A stretch of 64,000 nt of DNA from Methanolobus tindarius DSM 2278 (GTDB taxonomy: Archaea; Halobacteriota; Methanosarcinia; Methanosarcinales; Methanosarcinaceae). This document shows, in pieces, positions 1 to 8,013 of this stretch (within the stretch, counting starts at the first letter, position 1; each line of letters starts with the position of its first letter). The position numbers were made by a program, and so were the translations under genes. Where the stretch lies: the NCBI RefSeq assembly GCF_000504205.1, contig NZ_AZAJ01000001.1, positions 1,214,879 to 1,278,878 on the forward strand, read 5' to 3'. The notes under the pieces were generated by a model. It had not been told where the DNA came from. It saw only the letters and a program-made list of their open reading frames with translations, and ran no database searches.

Positions 1-333
1 CATATTAAGACCGGCACGGCTTACGCCGAAAGTTAGTCCGAAAATATCAAATGAAAACAGTTTGGCACCTTCACCAAAGAAAAATGCTATAATTACAGCA
101 CTTACAAGAACAAAACCAGCCGGAGCAGCTAATATCCTTAAATAAAAAGAAGCTGGTATCTTCCCAAAATAAATGGTTGCAAAACTCATACAGATAGCTA
201 TTATAAAAGGAACCAGCGGAGAATTTGAAGAGACTCCTGCAAGAAGACCAAAAGTAACAATGGCTATCTTAAGCCAGTTGTTCCTGTACCTGAGAGGGCT
301 CAGGACAGCATAGTCATCAAGTATATGTGCCAT
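1..333 (-). CDS. cbiQ: Cobalt ECF transporter T component CbiQ, C-terminus cut by window edge
   Basis: The reading frame runs from an ATG at 333 to the left edge without a stop, giving the first 111 residues. The start (MAHILDDYAVLSPLRYRNNWLK) followed by several hydrophobic helices matches the N-terminus of CbiQ/EcfT transmembrane components, which couple the substrate subunit to the ATPase in cobalt uptake. It lies directly downstream of cbiM-cbiN on the same strand, as expected for cbiMNQO. A terminator-like hairpin and about 270 bp separate it from cbiN, so it probably also has its own promoter; a TATA-like stretch lies near 413-422. The conserved C-terminal coupling motif is outside the window. 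Confidence 0.88.
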   Translation of the reverse strand, partial: MAHILDDYAVLSPLRYRNNWLKIAIVTFGLLAGVSSNSPLVPFIIAICMSFATIYFGKIPASFYLRILAAPAGFVLVSAVIIAFFFGEGAKLFSFDIFGLTFGVSRAGLNM

Positions 334-544
334 TTTTAAATCCAACCAATTATAAAACAATTCAAATTGTGTAAATATTAGCTGTACAAGTGTAATGGAA
401 TACGATAGAGAGCTTTATACATAAGCATTTCGTTATTAAGTTCCAAGATAATAATCATACTCATAAAAAAAGAAATACATAAATCAATTTACATAAGATA
501 CATCGAAAACTACTAAATTAAATCAAAATAAATTGTTTCCAAAA

Positions 545-593
545 AATCAATTTTAAAAAGAAAAGAAAAATGGTGTGCTTCCAGAAGAAGCAC
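545..593 (-). terminator. Intrinsic-type terminator after cbiN
   Basis: On the minus strand a perfect 7-bp stem (arms 575-581 and 587-593, five-base loop) starts a few bases after the cbiN stop and is followed by a T-rich run (plus-strand A-rich 545-570). It implies at least partial termination between cbiMN and cbiQ. Confidence 0.6.
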
Positions 594-601
594 GTTAAGA
601 A

Positions 602-895
602 TTATTTGTTACTCTGTCCTTTGCCCTTATAGTATCCGAATGTGTAACCTATCACGATTGCACCGAATGCAGCCTGAAGTGCAAAGAGCAGACTTTCTGT
701 TTCTCCTCCAGGTGGTTCAAAGAGATACTTCTGGAACCATGGTGTAAAAGGTTCATAGCCGAAATTCTCTGAGACAAAATCTCCTGCTGCACCATCTGCA
801 CCACCAAATTCAGAATCCGGATTTGCTGCTGCTCCGTAGAAGAACTGTGCAGCAAAAAGAATGACAATTAAACCTACAATATATTCTAGTTTCAT
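602..895 (-). CDS. cbiN: Cobalt transport protein CbiN
   Basis: This 97-residue protein has the CbiN layout: an N-terminal membrane helix (residues 3-22), a polar extracytoplasmic loop containing GYEPFTPW and FEPPGGETESLLFALQA, and a second helix ending in a basic tail. Full-length CbiN proteins are about 90-110 residues. It assists CbiM in cobalt uptake through the CbiMNQO ECF transporter in the cytoplasmic membrane. Its ATG overlaps the end of cbiM by four bases, indicating translational coupling. Cobalt is needed for the corrinoid proteins of methanogenesis. Confidence 0.9.
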   Translation of the reverse strand: MKLEYIVGLIVILFAAQFFYGAAANPDSEFGGADGAAGDFVSENFGYEPFTPWFQKYLFEPPGGETESLLFALQAAFGAIVIGYTFGYYKGKGQSNK

Positions 896-1587
896 TCCAT
901 TGCCTCCTTAAGTTTTGTAACTGCAGAGGTTGTAAGCACATTAAGATCAACAAGAACATCGCTCTTGATCTGAACAACATACTTCATGATGAGTGCTGTA
1001 AGAGCTCCTTCCATAATCGCAAGTGGAACCTGGGTTGCTGCGAATATTGTGGCAAATGCTGTGAATGATGCCAATATTCCACCCTCTGCCGAAGGGAATG
1101 CTACTGCCAGTTGCAAAGATGTCACAACATAAGTGACCCAATCCGCTATTGCTGTTGCAAGGAAAACGTTCAGATAAAAGTTCATACCTGATTTTGACGC
1201 TGCCTTATAGAATATGTACGCAACAAAAGGACCAATTATTGCCATGGATGCAGCGTTTGCACCAAGTGTGGTTATACCACCGTGTGCCAGAAAAATAGCC
1301 TGATAAAGAAGAACTATTACACCAAGAACTGCTGTAATTGCAGGACCAAAGAGGATGGCTGCCATTCCCGTGCCTGTCGGATGTGAAGAACTTCCTGTTA
1401 CTGAAGGAAGTTTAAGAGATGAGAGAACGAATATAAAAGCACCTGCTACTGCAAGCAGAGGAACAACTTCCCTTCTTTCGCTTACAAGCTTATTCAATTT
1501 ATACATACCATACAGTATTACCGGAATAGAGAATACAAACCATAACTGCCACCAAGGTGATGGTAAGAAACCCTCGAATATATGCAT
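892..1587 (-). CDS. cbiM: Cobalt transport substrate-binding membrane protein CbiM
   Basis: The 231-residue protein begins MHIFEGFLP; a histidine at position 2 is the hallmark of CbiM, where the N-terminus helps bind Co(II). Family-typical SSSHPTGTGMAAILFGP and HGGITTLGANAASMAIIGP segments follow, with about seven membrane helices. It is the S component of the cobalt ECF transporter. A GGAAGGTGA ribosome binding site precedes the ATG. It is first in a cbiM-cbiN operon, with cbiQ downstream. Length and motifs look intact. Confidence 0.94.
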   Translation of the reverse strand: MHIFEGFLPSPWWQLWFVFSIPVILYGMYKLNKLVSERREVVPLLAVAGAFIFVLSSLKLPSVTGSSSHPTGTGMAAILFGPAITAVLGVIVLLYQAIFLAHGGITTLGANAASMAIIGPFVAYIFYKAASKSGMNFYLNVFLATAIADWVTYVVTSLQLAVAFPSAEGGILASFTAFATIFAATQVPLAIMEGALTALIMKYVVQIKSDVLVDLNVLTTSAVTKLKEAME

Positions 1588-1921
1588 TATTTGTCACCTT
1601 CCATTTTTAAATTATAATTATCTATTGAACCATACCCCCATCAACCATGTTAAACAAATACATTAAACAACTAAAGTTGATTTGGATACAAAGTGTAATA
1701 TGTTATGGTACTTAAACATAACGATTCCCATTTGAGGTTAATGCTGTTTTCATGTTAACTAACAACCATAGGGTTTTAAAAAACACTACTACTCAAACAA
1801 TCTAAATAATATCATCTAAACCACCAGTTAAAGAATGCAGATGTAATGACAGAACCAGGGTTTAAGCAAAAACAGAATTAATTGATTTAATATAAAAAAA
1901 ATAGAGAAAACAATGACAGAG
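1588..1921. other. Intergenic region between cbiE and cbiM
   Basis: No gene is visible in this 334-bp AT-rich stretch. It must hold the cbiM promoter; on the minus strand a TATA-like TAATTATAATTTAAA lies at about 1608-1622. I saw no B12-box-like sequence that would support a cobalamin riboswitch. The left end (about 1890-1921) is T-rich on the minus strand downstream of cbiE and may terminate it. Confidence 0.5.
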
Positions 1922-2503
1922 TTATTGCACAACCATGATGCAATACACATCAGAATTATTCTCAGGTGGCTTTTCTATAGTCCCACATACAGCACGTTCA
2001 TAGGAATAACCAATATCTTCATAGATACAGAGCTTACCGGTTACACCCATTCCACGAAGTAGTGCGCCAACCTCTTTAACACCAAAATTCTCTGCGGGTA
2101 ACATGAAAATATTTTTTCCAAGACCAACCTCCCTGATGAGAGCATCCTTTGCAGGAGCAGGATCCCTTCCATGAGCAGTGATTATTGCAAGAGTTGACAT
2201 ATCTACATGAAAACGTGAACATGTGGCTTGAACAGATGAAACGCCTGTAACAACCCTGTCCTTTTCGGTTGCAAATTTCCCAAGTCCTGAAAACATTGGG
2301 TCACCGGTGGAAAGTATAACCGCATCTTCCGGCAGAAGATGAAGATTCTTATAATCTTTAATAATATGAGAATCACATTTGATGAACTCTTCTGCAAGCT
2401 CGATTGAACGTTTTGAACCATACACAACAGGAGCATTGATGATAACTTCTATGGCTTCCTGGGTCAACATATTCGGACCAACGCCAACACCCACTACTAT
2501 CAT
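1922..2503 (-). CDS. cbiE: Cobalt-precorrin-7 C5-methyltransferase CbiE
   Basis: This 193-residue tetrapyrrole methylase starts with the glycine-rich SAM-binding strand (MIVVGVGVGPNMLT) and carries the second family motif LSTGDPMFSGLG near residues 64-75. CbiE methylates C5 of cobalt-precorrin-7 in the anaerobic cobamide pathway in the cytoplasm. Length fits stand-alone CbiE rather than a CbiET fusion; no CbiT domain is attached. It begins three bases after the cbiD stop on the same strand, so the two form an operon near the cobalt transporter genes. Confidence 0.9.
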   Translation of the reverse strand: MIVVGVGVGPNMLTQEAIEVIINAPVVYGSKRSIELAEEFIKCDSHIIKDYKNLHLLPEDAVILSTGDPMFSGLGKFATEKDRVVTGVSSVQATCSRFHVDMSTLAIITAHGRDPAPAKDALIREVGLGKNIFMLPAENFGVKEVGALLRGMGVTGKLCIYEDIGYSYERAVCGTIEKPPENNSDVYCIMVVQ

Positions 2504-2506
2504 TGA

Positions 2507-3517
2507 TTATTCCCCGCTGTCCATTAAAACAGTACCGTCCCTGTCAACAACAACAATACGTGCACCATTGCCTTTCTCTACAGCCATGTTAAATGCCTGT
2601 TTAAGGCGCTCATTCTCAGGATCAAGTTCTATCATCTCAACAACAGTGGCAAAGCCGCTTTCTTTGAGCATATCAGGATTTCCCCATTTCAAAACAAGAC
2701 CTGGAAGTCCGCAGATTACCACATCACCATGTGCTGAATCAAGAGCTTCAGATATTCGACTTCCTGCAAGCACAACAGTATGATCCGGGAAAAGCATGGT
2801 TGAGTAACGAATACCTACTCTGCCTGTGGTGAGTACTACTTTATCAGAACATCTGATGAGATCACCTTTCATCTCACCAAGGTGATCATTCCATGGCTCA
2901 ACAAATCCTGTACTGCCAAGAATAGAAATCCCGTCAACAATACCAATACGACTGTTCAGTGTCTGCTTTGCGATTTCCTTGCCTCTTGGAAGATAGATAG
3001 TTACTTCAGCACCTTTAAGCCCAAGCTCATCCACAGCCTCTTTGATGGATTCTTTAATCTGCTTCATTGGACCAGGATTTATGGCAGGATGGCCTTTCTT
3101 GGACTCAAGACCACTACGGGTAACAATTCCAATTCCTTCACCTGCGTAGACATTAATACCTTCAGCTTCCCTTGCATCAGCAACGAATTCAAGACCCCTT
3201 GTAATATCAGATTCGTGATCGTTATTCATTTTCACTGCAACAGCATGTCCCTTGCTTCCTGTAACATCCATTTCTGCCCTTAGTCCTACAGATGTTGGAA
3301 CTGAAATGTGCTTCACATCGCCACCCAGGGAAAGAACAGCTGCCTTTGCAGCCATTGCTGCAGTGGTTCCGGTAGTATATCCTCTCTTTAGTACAGAACC
3401 ATCGCTCAGAACTACAAGAGTTCCGTTCTTTATACCTTCTTCAAGCTCTTCACGTGGCATTTTAGAACGATCCAGCCATTCGTCTGGAATCTTGGATTTG
3501 TTTACCGGGTCAATCAT
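2507..3517 (-). CDS. cbiD: Cobalt-precorrin-5B C1-methyltransferase CbiD
   Basis: The 336-residue protein carries the CbiD N-terminal signature [16 protein letters not shown] at about residues 45-60 and later GITRGLE-like and [12 protein letters not shown]-type segments. CbiD methylates C1 of cobalt-precorrin-5B during ring contraction in anaerobic cobamide synthesis. The length is slightly below the bacterial average but complete. It is upstream of and almost touching cbiE. The gap to mutL upstream is only 41 bp, so read-through from mutL is possible. Confidence 0.92.
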   Translation of the reverse strand: MIDPVNKSKIPDEWLDRSKMPREELEEGIKNGTLVVLSDGSVLKRGYTTGTTAAMAAKAAVLSLGGDVKHISVPTSVGLRAEMDVTGSKGHAVAVKMNNDHESDITRGLEFVADAREAEGINVYAGEGIGIVTRSGLESKKGHPAINPGPMKQIKESIKEAVDELGLKGAEVTIYLPRGKEIAKQTLNSRIGIVDGISILGSTGFVEPWNDHLGEMKGDLIRCSDKVVLTTGRVGIRYSTMLFPDHTVVLAGSRISEALDSAHGDVVICGLPGLVLKWGNPDMLKESGFATVVEMIELDPENERLKQAFNMAVEKGNGARIVVVDRDGTVLMDSGE

Positions 3518-3558
3518 CTCTGGTCAATTGTAAGTAATACTTTTAAAATCTACCGACT

Positions 3559-5637
3559 CTATCCGGTCCTTTTGAAGAGCTTTGCCAGTTCATCCTTAGT
3601 AAAAGAAATCATAGTTGGACGGCCATGCGGACAGGTGTAGGGGTTGTTGCAGTTCATGAGTTGACGAATGAGTTCTTCCATTTGTTTAATGTTACATATG
3701 GCACCTGCCTTGATAGCTGCACGACATGCCATGGTACTGCACAAAAGGTCATAGCGTTCCGTATCTTCCTTTACCCTTCCGACTGAAAGAAGGTCTGAGA
3801 TTATATCATGAATCACATCAGTATCCTCAAGCTTTCCAAATATACTTGGAACTGTGGTCACAACATAACTCTTCGGACCGAATTCTGAAATAGAAAAACC
3901 CATTTCCTCAAGCTGCGGAATGAAATCCTCAATAATTGCTATCTCTTTCTGGCTCAAATCAAGAGTAATCGGAGTTATTAGCTCCTGCCATCCCATATCC
4001 TGCATTCTTAACACCTGCTCATACATGATACGTTCATGTGCTGCATGCTGGTCAATAAGAACGAGCTTGCCATCCATTTCTGTAAGAATATAAAGATCGG
4101 CATACTGACCGAATACCTTCACTCCCGAAGGATTAAATGAAGCTTTCAGTTCTTCCAGCTCTGCTGCTCCTTCCGAACTCACACTTGTCTGTAGCCTCTC
4201 GCTTCTTTTCAGACGGCGATGTGTATCTATAGCAGGATAATGATAAGGCTCTTTTTCCTCTTTTACAACATTCGTTTTTGTTTTTCCAACTGGTTCTTCA
4301 TCTGAAATTATAATTGGAGATGAACTTTCAGACTCAAATTCAGAGGTTGGTTTTTTGGGAGCTTTTTCTTCTTTATGAGTAAGATCAGAATCCCGGTAAT
4401 CATAAGATGAAACTGATGATCCTGAAGAAATTGATGCGGACTGTGAAGAGGAAACATATCCATCAGAAGGTTTTCCGGATTCTACAGAACCATATGCTGC
4501 TTGTTTGTCTTCAGGAGTACTTGAAGAAGGAGAAGGAGACGAAATTGTTTTAGTTCCTGAAATATTTAAACGTGACTGGACAGGAACATCTTTTTTGTCC
4601 AGCTGGACTTCAGGAACAAGAGACTCCTTTGCAAGTGCTTCCTCTACAGCAGCTATAATCATGACACCAATTTCTTTTTCATGACTTAGCCTGACTTCTC
4701 TCTTTGCAGGATGTACGTTCACATCAACGTTCACAGGATTGATAATAAAGTTAAGGAAAGCTGCCGGATACCGACCTTTTGGAAGCAGCGTATAATAACC
4801 AAGTCTTACAGCATTACTAAGCTGATTTGAATATATAGGCCGTCCATTGATGAAAAATACCTGAAAATCCTTTCCACTCCTTGTAAACTCCGGTTTTGAT
4901 ACATATCCGGAGATTGTAAGGAGATCTGATTCATATTCCAGTGGAACAAGAGAACGTGCAACATCAGCACCATACAAATGAACTATGCTGTCAAGCATCT
5001 TTACAGACGATGGAGAACGCAGGTTCACTTTTCCATCTATAACAAGAGTAAAGGAAACATCTGGATGTGACAAAGCGTTTCTTGAGACCACATCAATAAT
5101 ATGTGCCAGTTCGGTTCTGGCACTCTTGAGATATTTCCTGCGTGCAGGTGTGCTGTAGAAGAGATCATTGACAAGTATACTGGTTCCAACCGGAGCACCG
5201 GTTGAAGTTATGTTCTTGATTCCACTTGTGTCAACCACAACTTTGGTGCCCTCAATATCCACTTCCTGTCTGGTTACTAGTTCCACACGTGCAACGGAAG
5301 CAATGGAAGCAAGAGCCTCACCCCTGAATCCCATGGTGAGAATACTATCAAGATCCTCGATTCGGTTAATTTTACTTGTAGCATGCTTTTTAAAGGCCAT
5401 TGAAGCATCCGTATGACTCATACCTATGCCATTGTCAATAACTAACATGCTTTTCGTGCCATACCCCCCTATTTCCACTCGAACATCGGTAGCGTGTGCA
5501 TCAATTGAGTTTTCAATTAGCTCTTTTACTACTGAAGCAGGGCGTTCAATTACTTCTCCTGCTGCTATTTTATTGATGGTGGATTCATCCAGTAATTGTA
5601 TTCTGGAACCTTTAATATCACACGATTTCTCAGTCAT
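3559..5637 (-). CDS. mutL: DNA mismatch repair protein MutL (endonuclease type)
   Basis: The N-terminal GHKL ATPase shows the IAAGEVI, DNGIGM and GFRGEALASI motifs within the first 110 residues. A low-complexity Ser/Glu/Lys-rich linker occupies roughly residues 350-480. The C-terminal dimerisation/endonuclease domain has DQHAAHERIMYE, ACR and CPHGRP, the metal-site motifs of nicking MutL homologues, so this is predicted to be an active endonuclease in strand-discriminating repair. I start it at the ATG at 5637 because GGAAGTGG sits just upstream; an in-frame TTG at 5670 would add 11 residues. mutS lies 2.4 kb away with an identical upstream box. Confidence 0.95.
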   Translation of the reverse strand: MTEKSCDIKGSRIQLLDESTINKIAAGEVIERPASVVKELIENSIDAHATDVRVEIGGYGTKSMLVIDNGIGMSHTDASMAFKKHATSKINRIEDLDSILTMGFRGEALASIASVARVELVTRQEVDIEGTKVVVDTSGIKNITSTGAPVGTSILVNDLFYSTPARRKYLKSARTELAHIIDVVSRNALSHPDVSFTLVIDGKVNLRSPSSVKMLDSIVHLYGADVARSLVPLEYESDLLTISGYVSKPEFTRSGKDFQVFFINGRPIYSNQLSNAVRLGYYTLLPKGRYPAAFLNFIINPVNVDVNVHPAKREVRLSHEKEIGVMIIAAVEEALAKESLVPEVQLDKKDVPVQSRLNISGTKTISSPSPSSSTPEDKQAAYGSVESGKPSDGYVSSSQSASISSGSSVSSYDYRDSDLTHKEEKAPKKPTSEFESESSSPIIISDEEPVGKTKTNVVKEEKEPYHYPAIDTHRRLKRSERLQTSVSSEGAAELEELKASFNPSGVKVFGQYADLYILTEMDGKLVLIDQHAAHERIMYEQVLRMQDMGWQELITPITLDLSQKEIAIIEDFIPQLEEMGFSISEFGPKSYVVTTVPSIFGKLEDTDVIHDIISDLLSVGRVKEDTERYDLLCSTMACRAAIKAGAICNIKQMEELIRQLMNCNNPYTCPHGRPTMISFTKDELAKLFKRTG

Positions 5638-5743
5638 TTTCCACTTCCTGTCCACGGCAAGTATAGACAATTAAACAATAAATAAAGACAATATGAAGAC
5701 AATAAATTCTGCTCTCCAACCCATCAAGGCAAAAATATCTTGT

Positions 5744-5763
5744 TGTTAGTATTTTTGTGTTTT
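5744..5763 (-). promoter_or_regulatory. 20-bp box upstream of mutL, identical to one upstream of mutS
   Basis: The plus-strand sequence TGTTAGTATTTTTGTGTTTT occurs here, 107 bases before the mutL ATG, and again at 10704-10723 before mutS. Flanking bases also partly agree. It lies in the promoter region of each gene on the same strand, so a shared promoter core or regulator site is likely. Confidence 0.55.
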
Positions 5764-5901
5764 CATTGGAAAATGTTCCAGTCAATCACTACAGGTCACT
5801 TCCTACCGTAATTCAATAGCCATGAAAAATTATGAGTAACGAACAACAGAGTTATATCGTTTTATGCTATCAAAAAGCAACATCAATTAAGAAGGCTTTA
5901 C

Positions 5902-7089
5902 ATGGACAATTCCGGTAAACTAAAAAATATAGTTCCTTTATTAGCTCTTTTGACAGCATTTCCAGCATTTTCTACTGATATGATACTGCCAGCGATACCG
6001 TCACTGGCACTACTCTGGAACAAACCACTTTCCGTAGTTAATCTCATACTTATCGGTTTCTTTGTAACCTATGGATTTTCACTGCTTTTCTATGGCCCGA
6101 TATCTGACAGGTACGGACGCAAGAAACCGCTGATTGCAGGTATCGTTCTGTACATAATTGCCAGCATACTCTGTGCCACAGCCAACGGTGCAACCGCATT
6201 GATAATATTCAGGATAATGCAGGCTGCCGGTGCTGCTGCCAGTGCATCCCTGTCAATGGCAATGACAAAAGACATTTTTGCAGGAAACGAGAGACAGAGA
6301 ATACTTGCATATATCGCAGTCATAATGGCGCTTGCACCTATGTTCGCACCAATTGTCGGTGGATGGATTCTGGCATACCTAACGTGGCACTGGATTTTCA
6401 TTGCCCAGGGTGCAATGGGACTTATAGGATTGCTCGGTGTTATCAGAACACCAGAGACATTAAAAGAGCCAACAATAGTTCCGATATCAAAGGTTATGAA
6501 CTCTTATTGGGGACTGTTGCTCAATACAAATTATATAATTATGGTACTTGTAATGTCCGTCAGCCTGTTGCCACTTTACAGTTTTATTGCCGGATCTTCA
6601 GCCCTTTACATCAACAAATTCGGAATGACTGAACAGACTTTCAGTTATTTCTTCGCATTCAATGCCCTTGCACTCATGGCAGGATCAATGTCATGCCTGA
6701 AACTCACAGACAGAATAAATCCAAAACACCTGATGACAGCCGGCTTTGCAGGAATAGCAATCGGAGCCGCACTTATCCTCACCGTAGGACATTATGGACC
6801 CTGGGCATTTGCATTTCCAATGGCACTCATAACCTATTCCATAGGAATCAGCCGACCTCCAAGCAACCACCTTGTACTTGAACAGGTACACAAAGATGCA
6901 GGAGCTGCATCTTCCCTTCTTATATTCACATATTTCACTCTGGGTGCAGTAGGTATGTGGCTGGTATCACAGGAATGGATGGAACGCATGCAGATACTTG
7001 GAACAATCACCCTTGTGTGCGGAGTAATTGTTTTTGCAGCATGGATGCTCTTGCAGAAAAGAGGAATTGGTTCTGAAAGCCATCACTAA
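5902..7089 (+). CDS. MFS multidrug efflux transporter, Bcr/CflA type
   Basis: The 395-residue protein has about 12 membrane helices. The MFS loop signature is visible as GPISDRYGRKKPL (residues 65-77), and the N-terminus FPAFSTDMILPAIPSL matches the Bcr/CflA drug:H+ antiporter family (TDMYLPA motif). The likely role is proton-driven export of small toxic compounds; the substrate cannot be told. The ATG is preceded by AAGG. It points away from mutL and is followed within 10 bp by the IS element, which inserted downstream of the stop codon and left the gene intact. Confidence 0.88.
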   Translation: MDNSGKLKNIVPLLALLTAFPAFSTDMILPAIPSLALLWNKPLSVVNLILIGFFVTYGFSLLFYGPISDRYGRKKPLIAGIVLYIIASILCATANGATALIIFRIMQAAGAAASASLSMAMTKDIFAGNERQRILAYIAVIMALAPMFAPIVGGWILAYLTWHWIFIAQGAMGLIGLLGVIRTPETLKEPTIVPISKVMNSYWGLLLNTNYIIMVLVMSVSLLPLYSFIAGSSALYINKFGMTEQTFSYFFAFNALALMAGSMSCLKLTDRINPKHLMTAGFAGIAIGAALILTVGHYGPWAFAFPMALITYSIGISRPPSNHLVLEQVHKDAGAASSLLIFTYFTLGAVGMWLVSQEWMERMQILGTITLVCGVIVFAAWMLLQKRGIGSESHH

Positions 7090-7098
7090 ATAATAAAA

Positions 7099-7978
7099 GA
7101 GCCTATTTCAAAACCTTTCCCCTATCTTTTTCCAGCATAACAAGAAGCATGCAATATCTAATAACCCTTTGAAAACAATATTCAGTCTTTCATACCTACT
7201 TGCTATTTTCCTGAATCCCATCTTCAACCATGCAAAGAATCGTTCTATAGTTCCTCTTTTATGATATGACTCATACTCGAATCTTGTAGGTCTTCCTCTT
7301 TTTCTGTGTTTTTCATTCCTGCTGTTGACTGGAATGTTACTTTTTATAGCTCTGGATCTTAGATACTTCCGTATAGCAACATTATCATAAGCTGAATCTG
7401 CAAGTACTTCTAATGGTCTTGTTCTTGGTTTTCTATCAGTCTTAACCTTGATACTTTCCATGATCTTGATAAATTGTTGACTATCATGTTCCTTTCCAGA
7501 AGCAATTTGGATCGTCAATGGAAAACCGTCACAACTTACACAAACATGAATCTTTATGCCTTTCCTTTTTTTATGACCGTTGTATGTGGAGTCTTCTCCC
7601 CTTTTTTAGTTTCAATGAAACTGCTATCAACACATACAACATCCATAGAGAACTTACCATTCTGGTAAGCGGAATCCCGAAGGGATTCCATTATCCTGTT
7701 CCATATACCTTCCTCTGACCATCTTTTCAGCCTTCTCCAGGCAGTTGCCTGGGAACCATAAATAGCTGGCATATCTCCCCATCTGCAACCAGTTATCAGA
7801 ACAAAGAGAATACCATTGATGACCTTACGGTCATCAGCCCTCTTTCTTCCGGTTATTGGTTGTGGTGGTAAATGTGGCTTAATAAATTTCCATTGATCAT
7901 CAGAGATTTCTCTGAATTCCATTCATATCCCCATAATAACATTCAGAGAGATAGTATTTATAGTTTTGATATGGGTTC
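7099..7978 (-). mobile_element. IS5-family insertion sequence, about 880 bp, apparently intact
   Basis: Imperfect terminal inverted repeats of about 19 bp bound the element: GAGCCTATTTCAAAACC reads inward at 7099 and GAACCCATATCAAAACT reads inward from 7978 on the other strand. Runs of A flank both ends (7095-7098 and 7979-7981), compatible with a short AAA target duplication, though poly-A makes this uncertain. The element carries one transposase gene split into two frames on the minus strand. It sits between the MFS gene and mutS and interrupts nothing visible. Confidence 0.8.
7108..7922 (-). CDS. IS5-family transposase, two frames joined by a -1 frameshift
   Basis: The first frame (7922 to 7554) encodes the N-terminal domain with the first catalytic Asp in VVCVDSSF. 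The second frame (to 7108) carries the second Asp in LADSAYDN and the catalytic Glu in YHKRGTIERFFAWLK, the Y-(2)-R-(3)-E signature. The frames overlap at A-AAA-AAA-G near 7575-7585; slipping back one base joins ...TVIKK to RKGIKIHVCVSCDG and on to the catalytic part, giving a full-length DDE transposase. Such slippage is usual in the IS427-like group of IS5. No other lesion is seen, so the element may be active. Confidence 0.85.
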
Positions 7979-8013
7979 AAAGATAAAACTGAAAGAAAAA
8001 GGTGCATTTAACA

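Noticed and set aside
1588-1921. Cobalamin riboswitch upstream of cbiM
   Set aside because: No B12-box-like sequence or supporting stems were seen.
5638-5670. TTG-initiated extension of MutL by 11 residues
   Set aside because: The ATG at 5637 has a better ribosome binding site and the extension does not resemble MutL N-termini.
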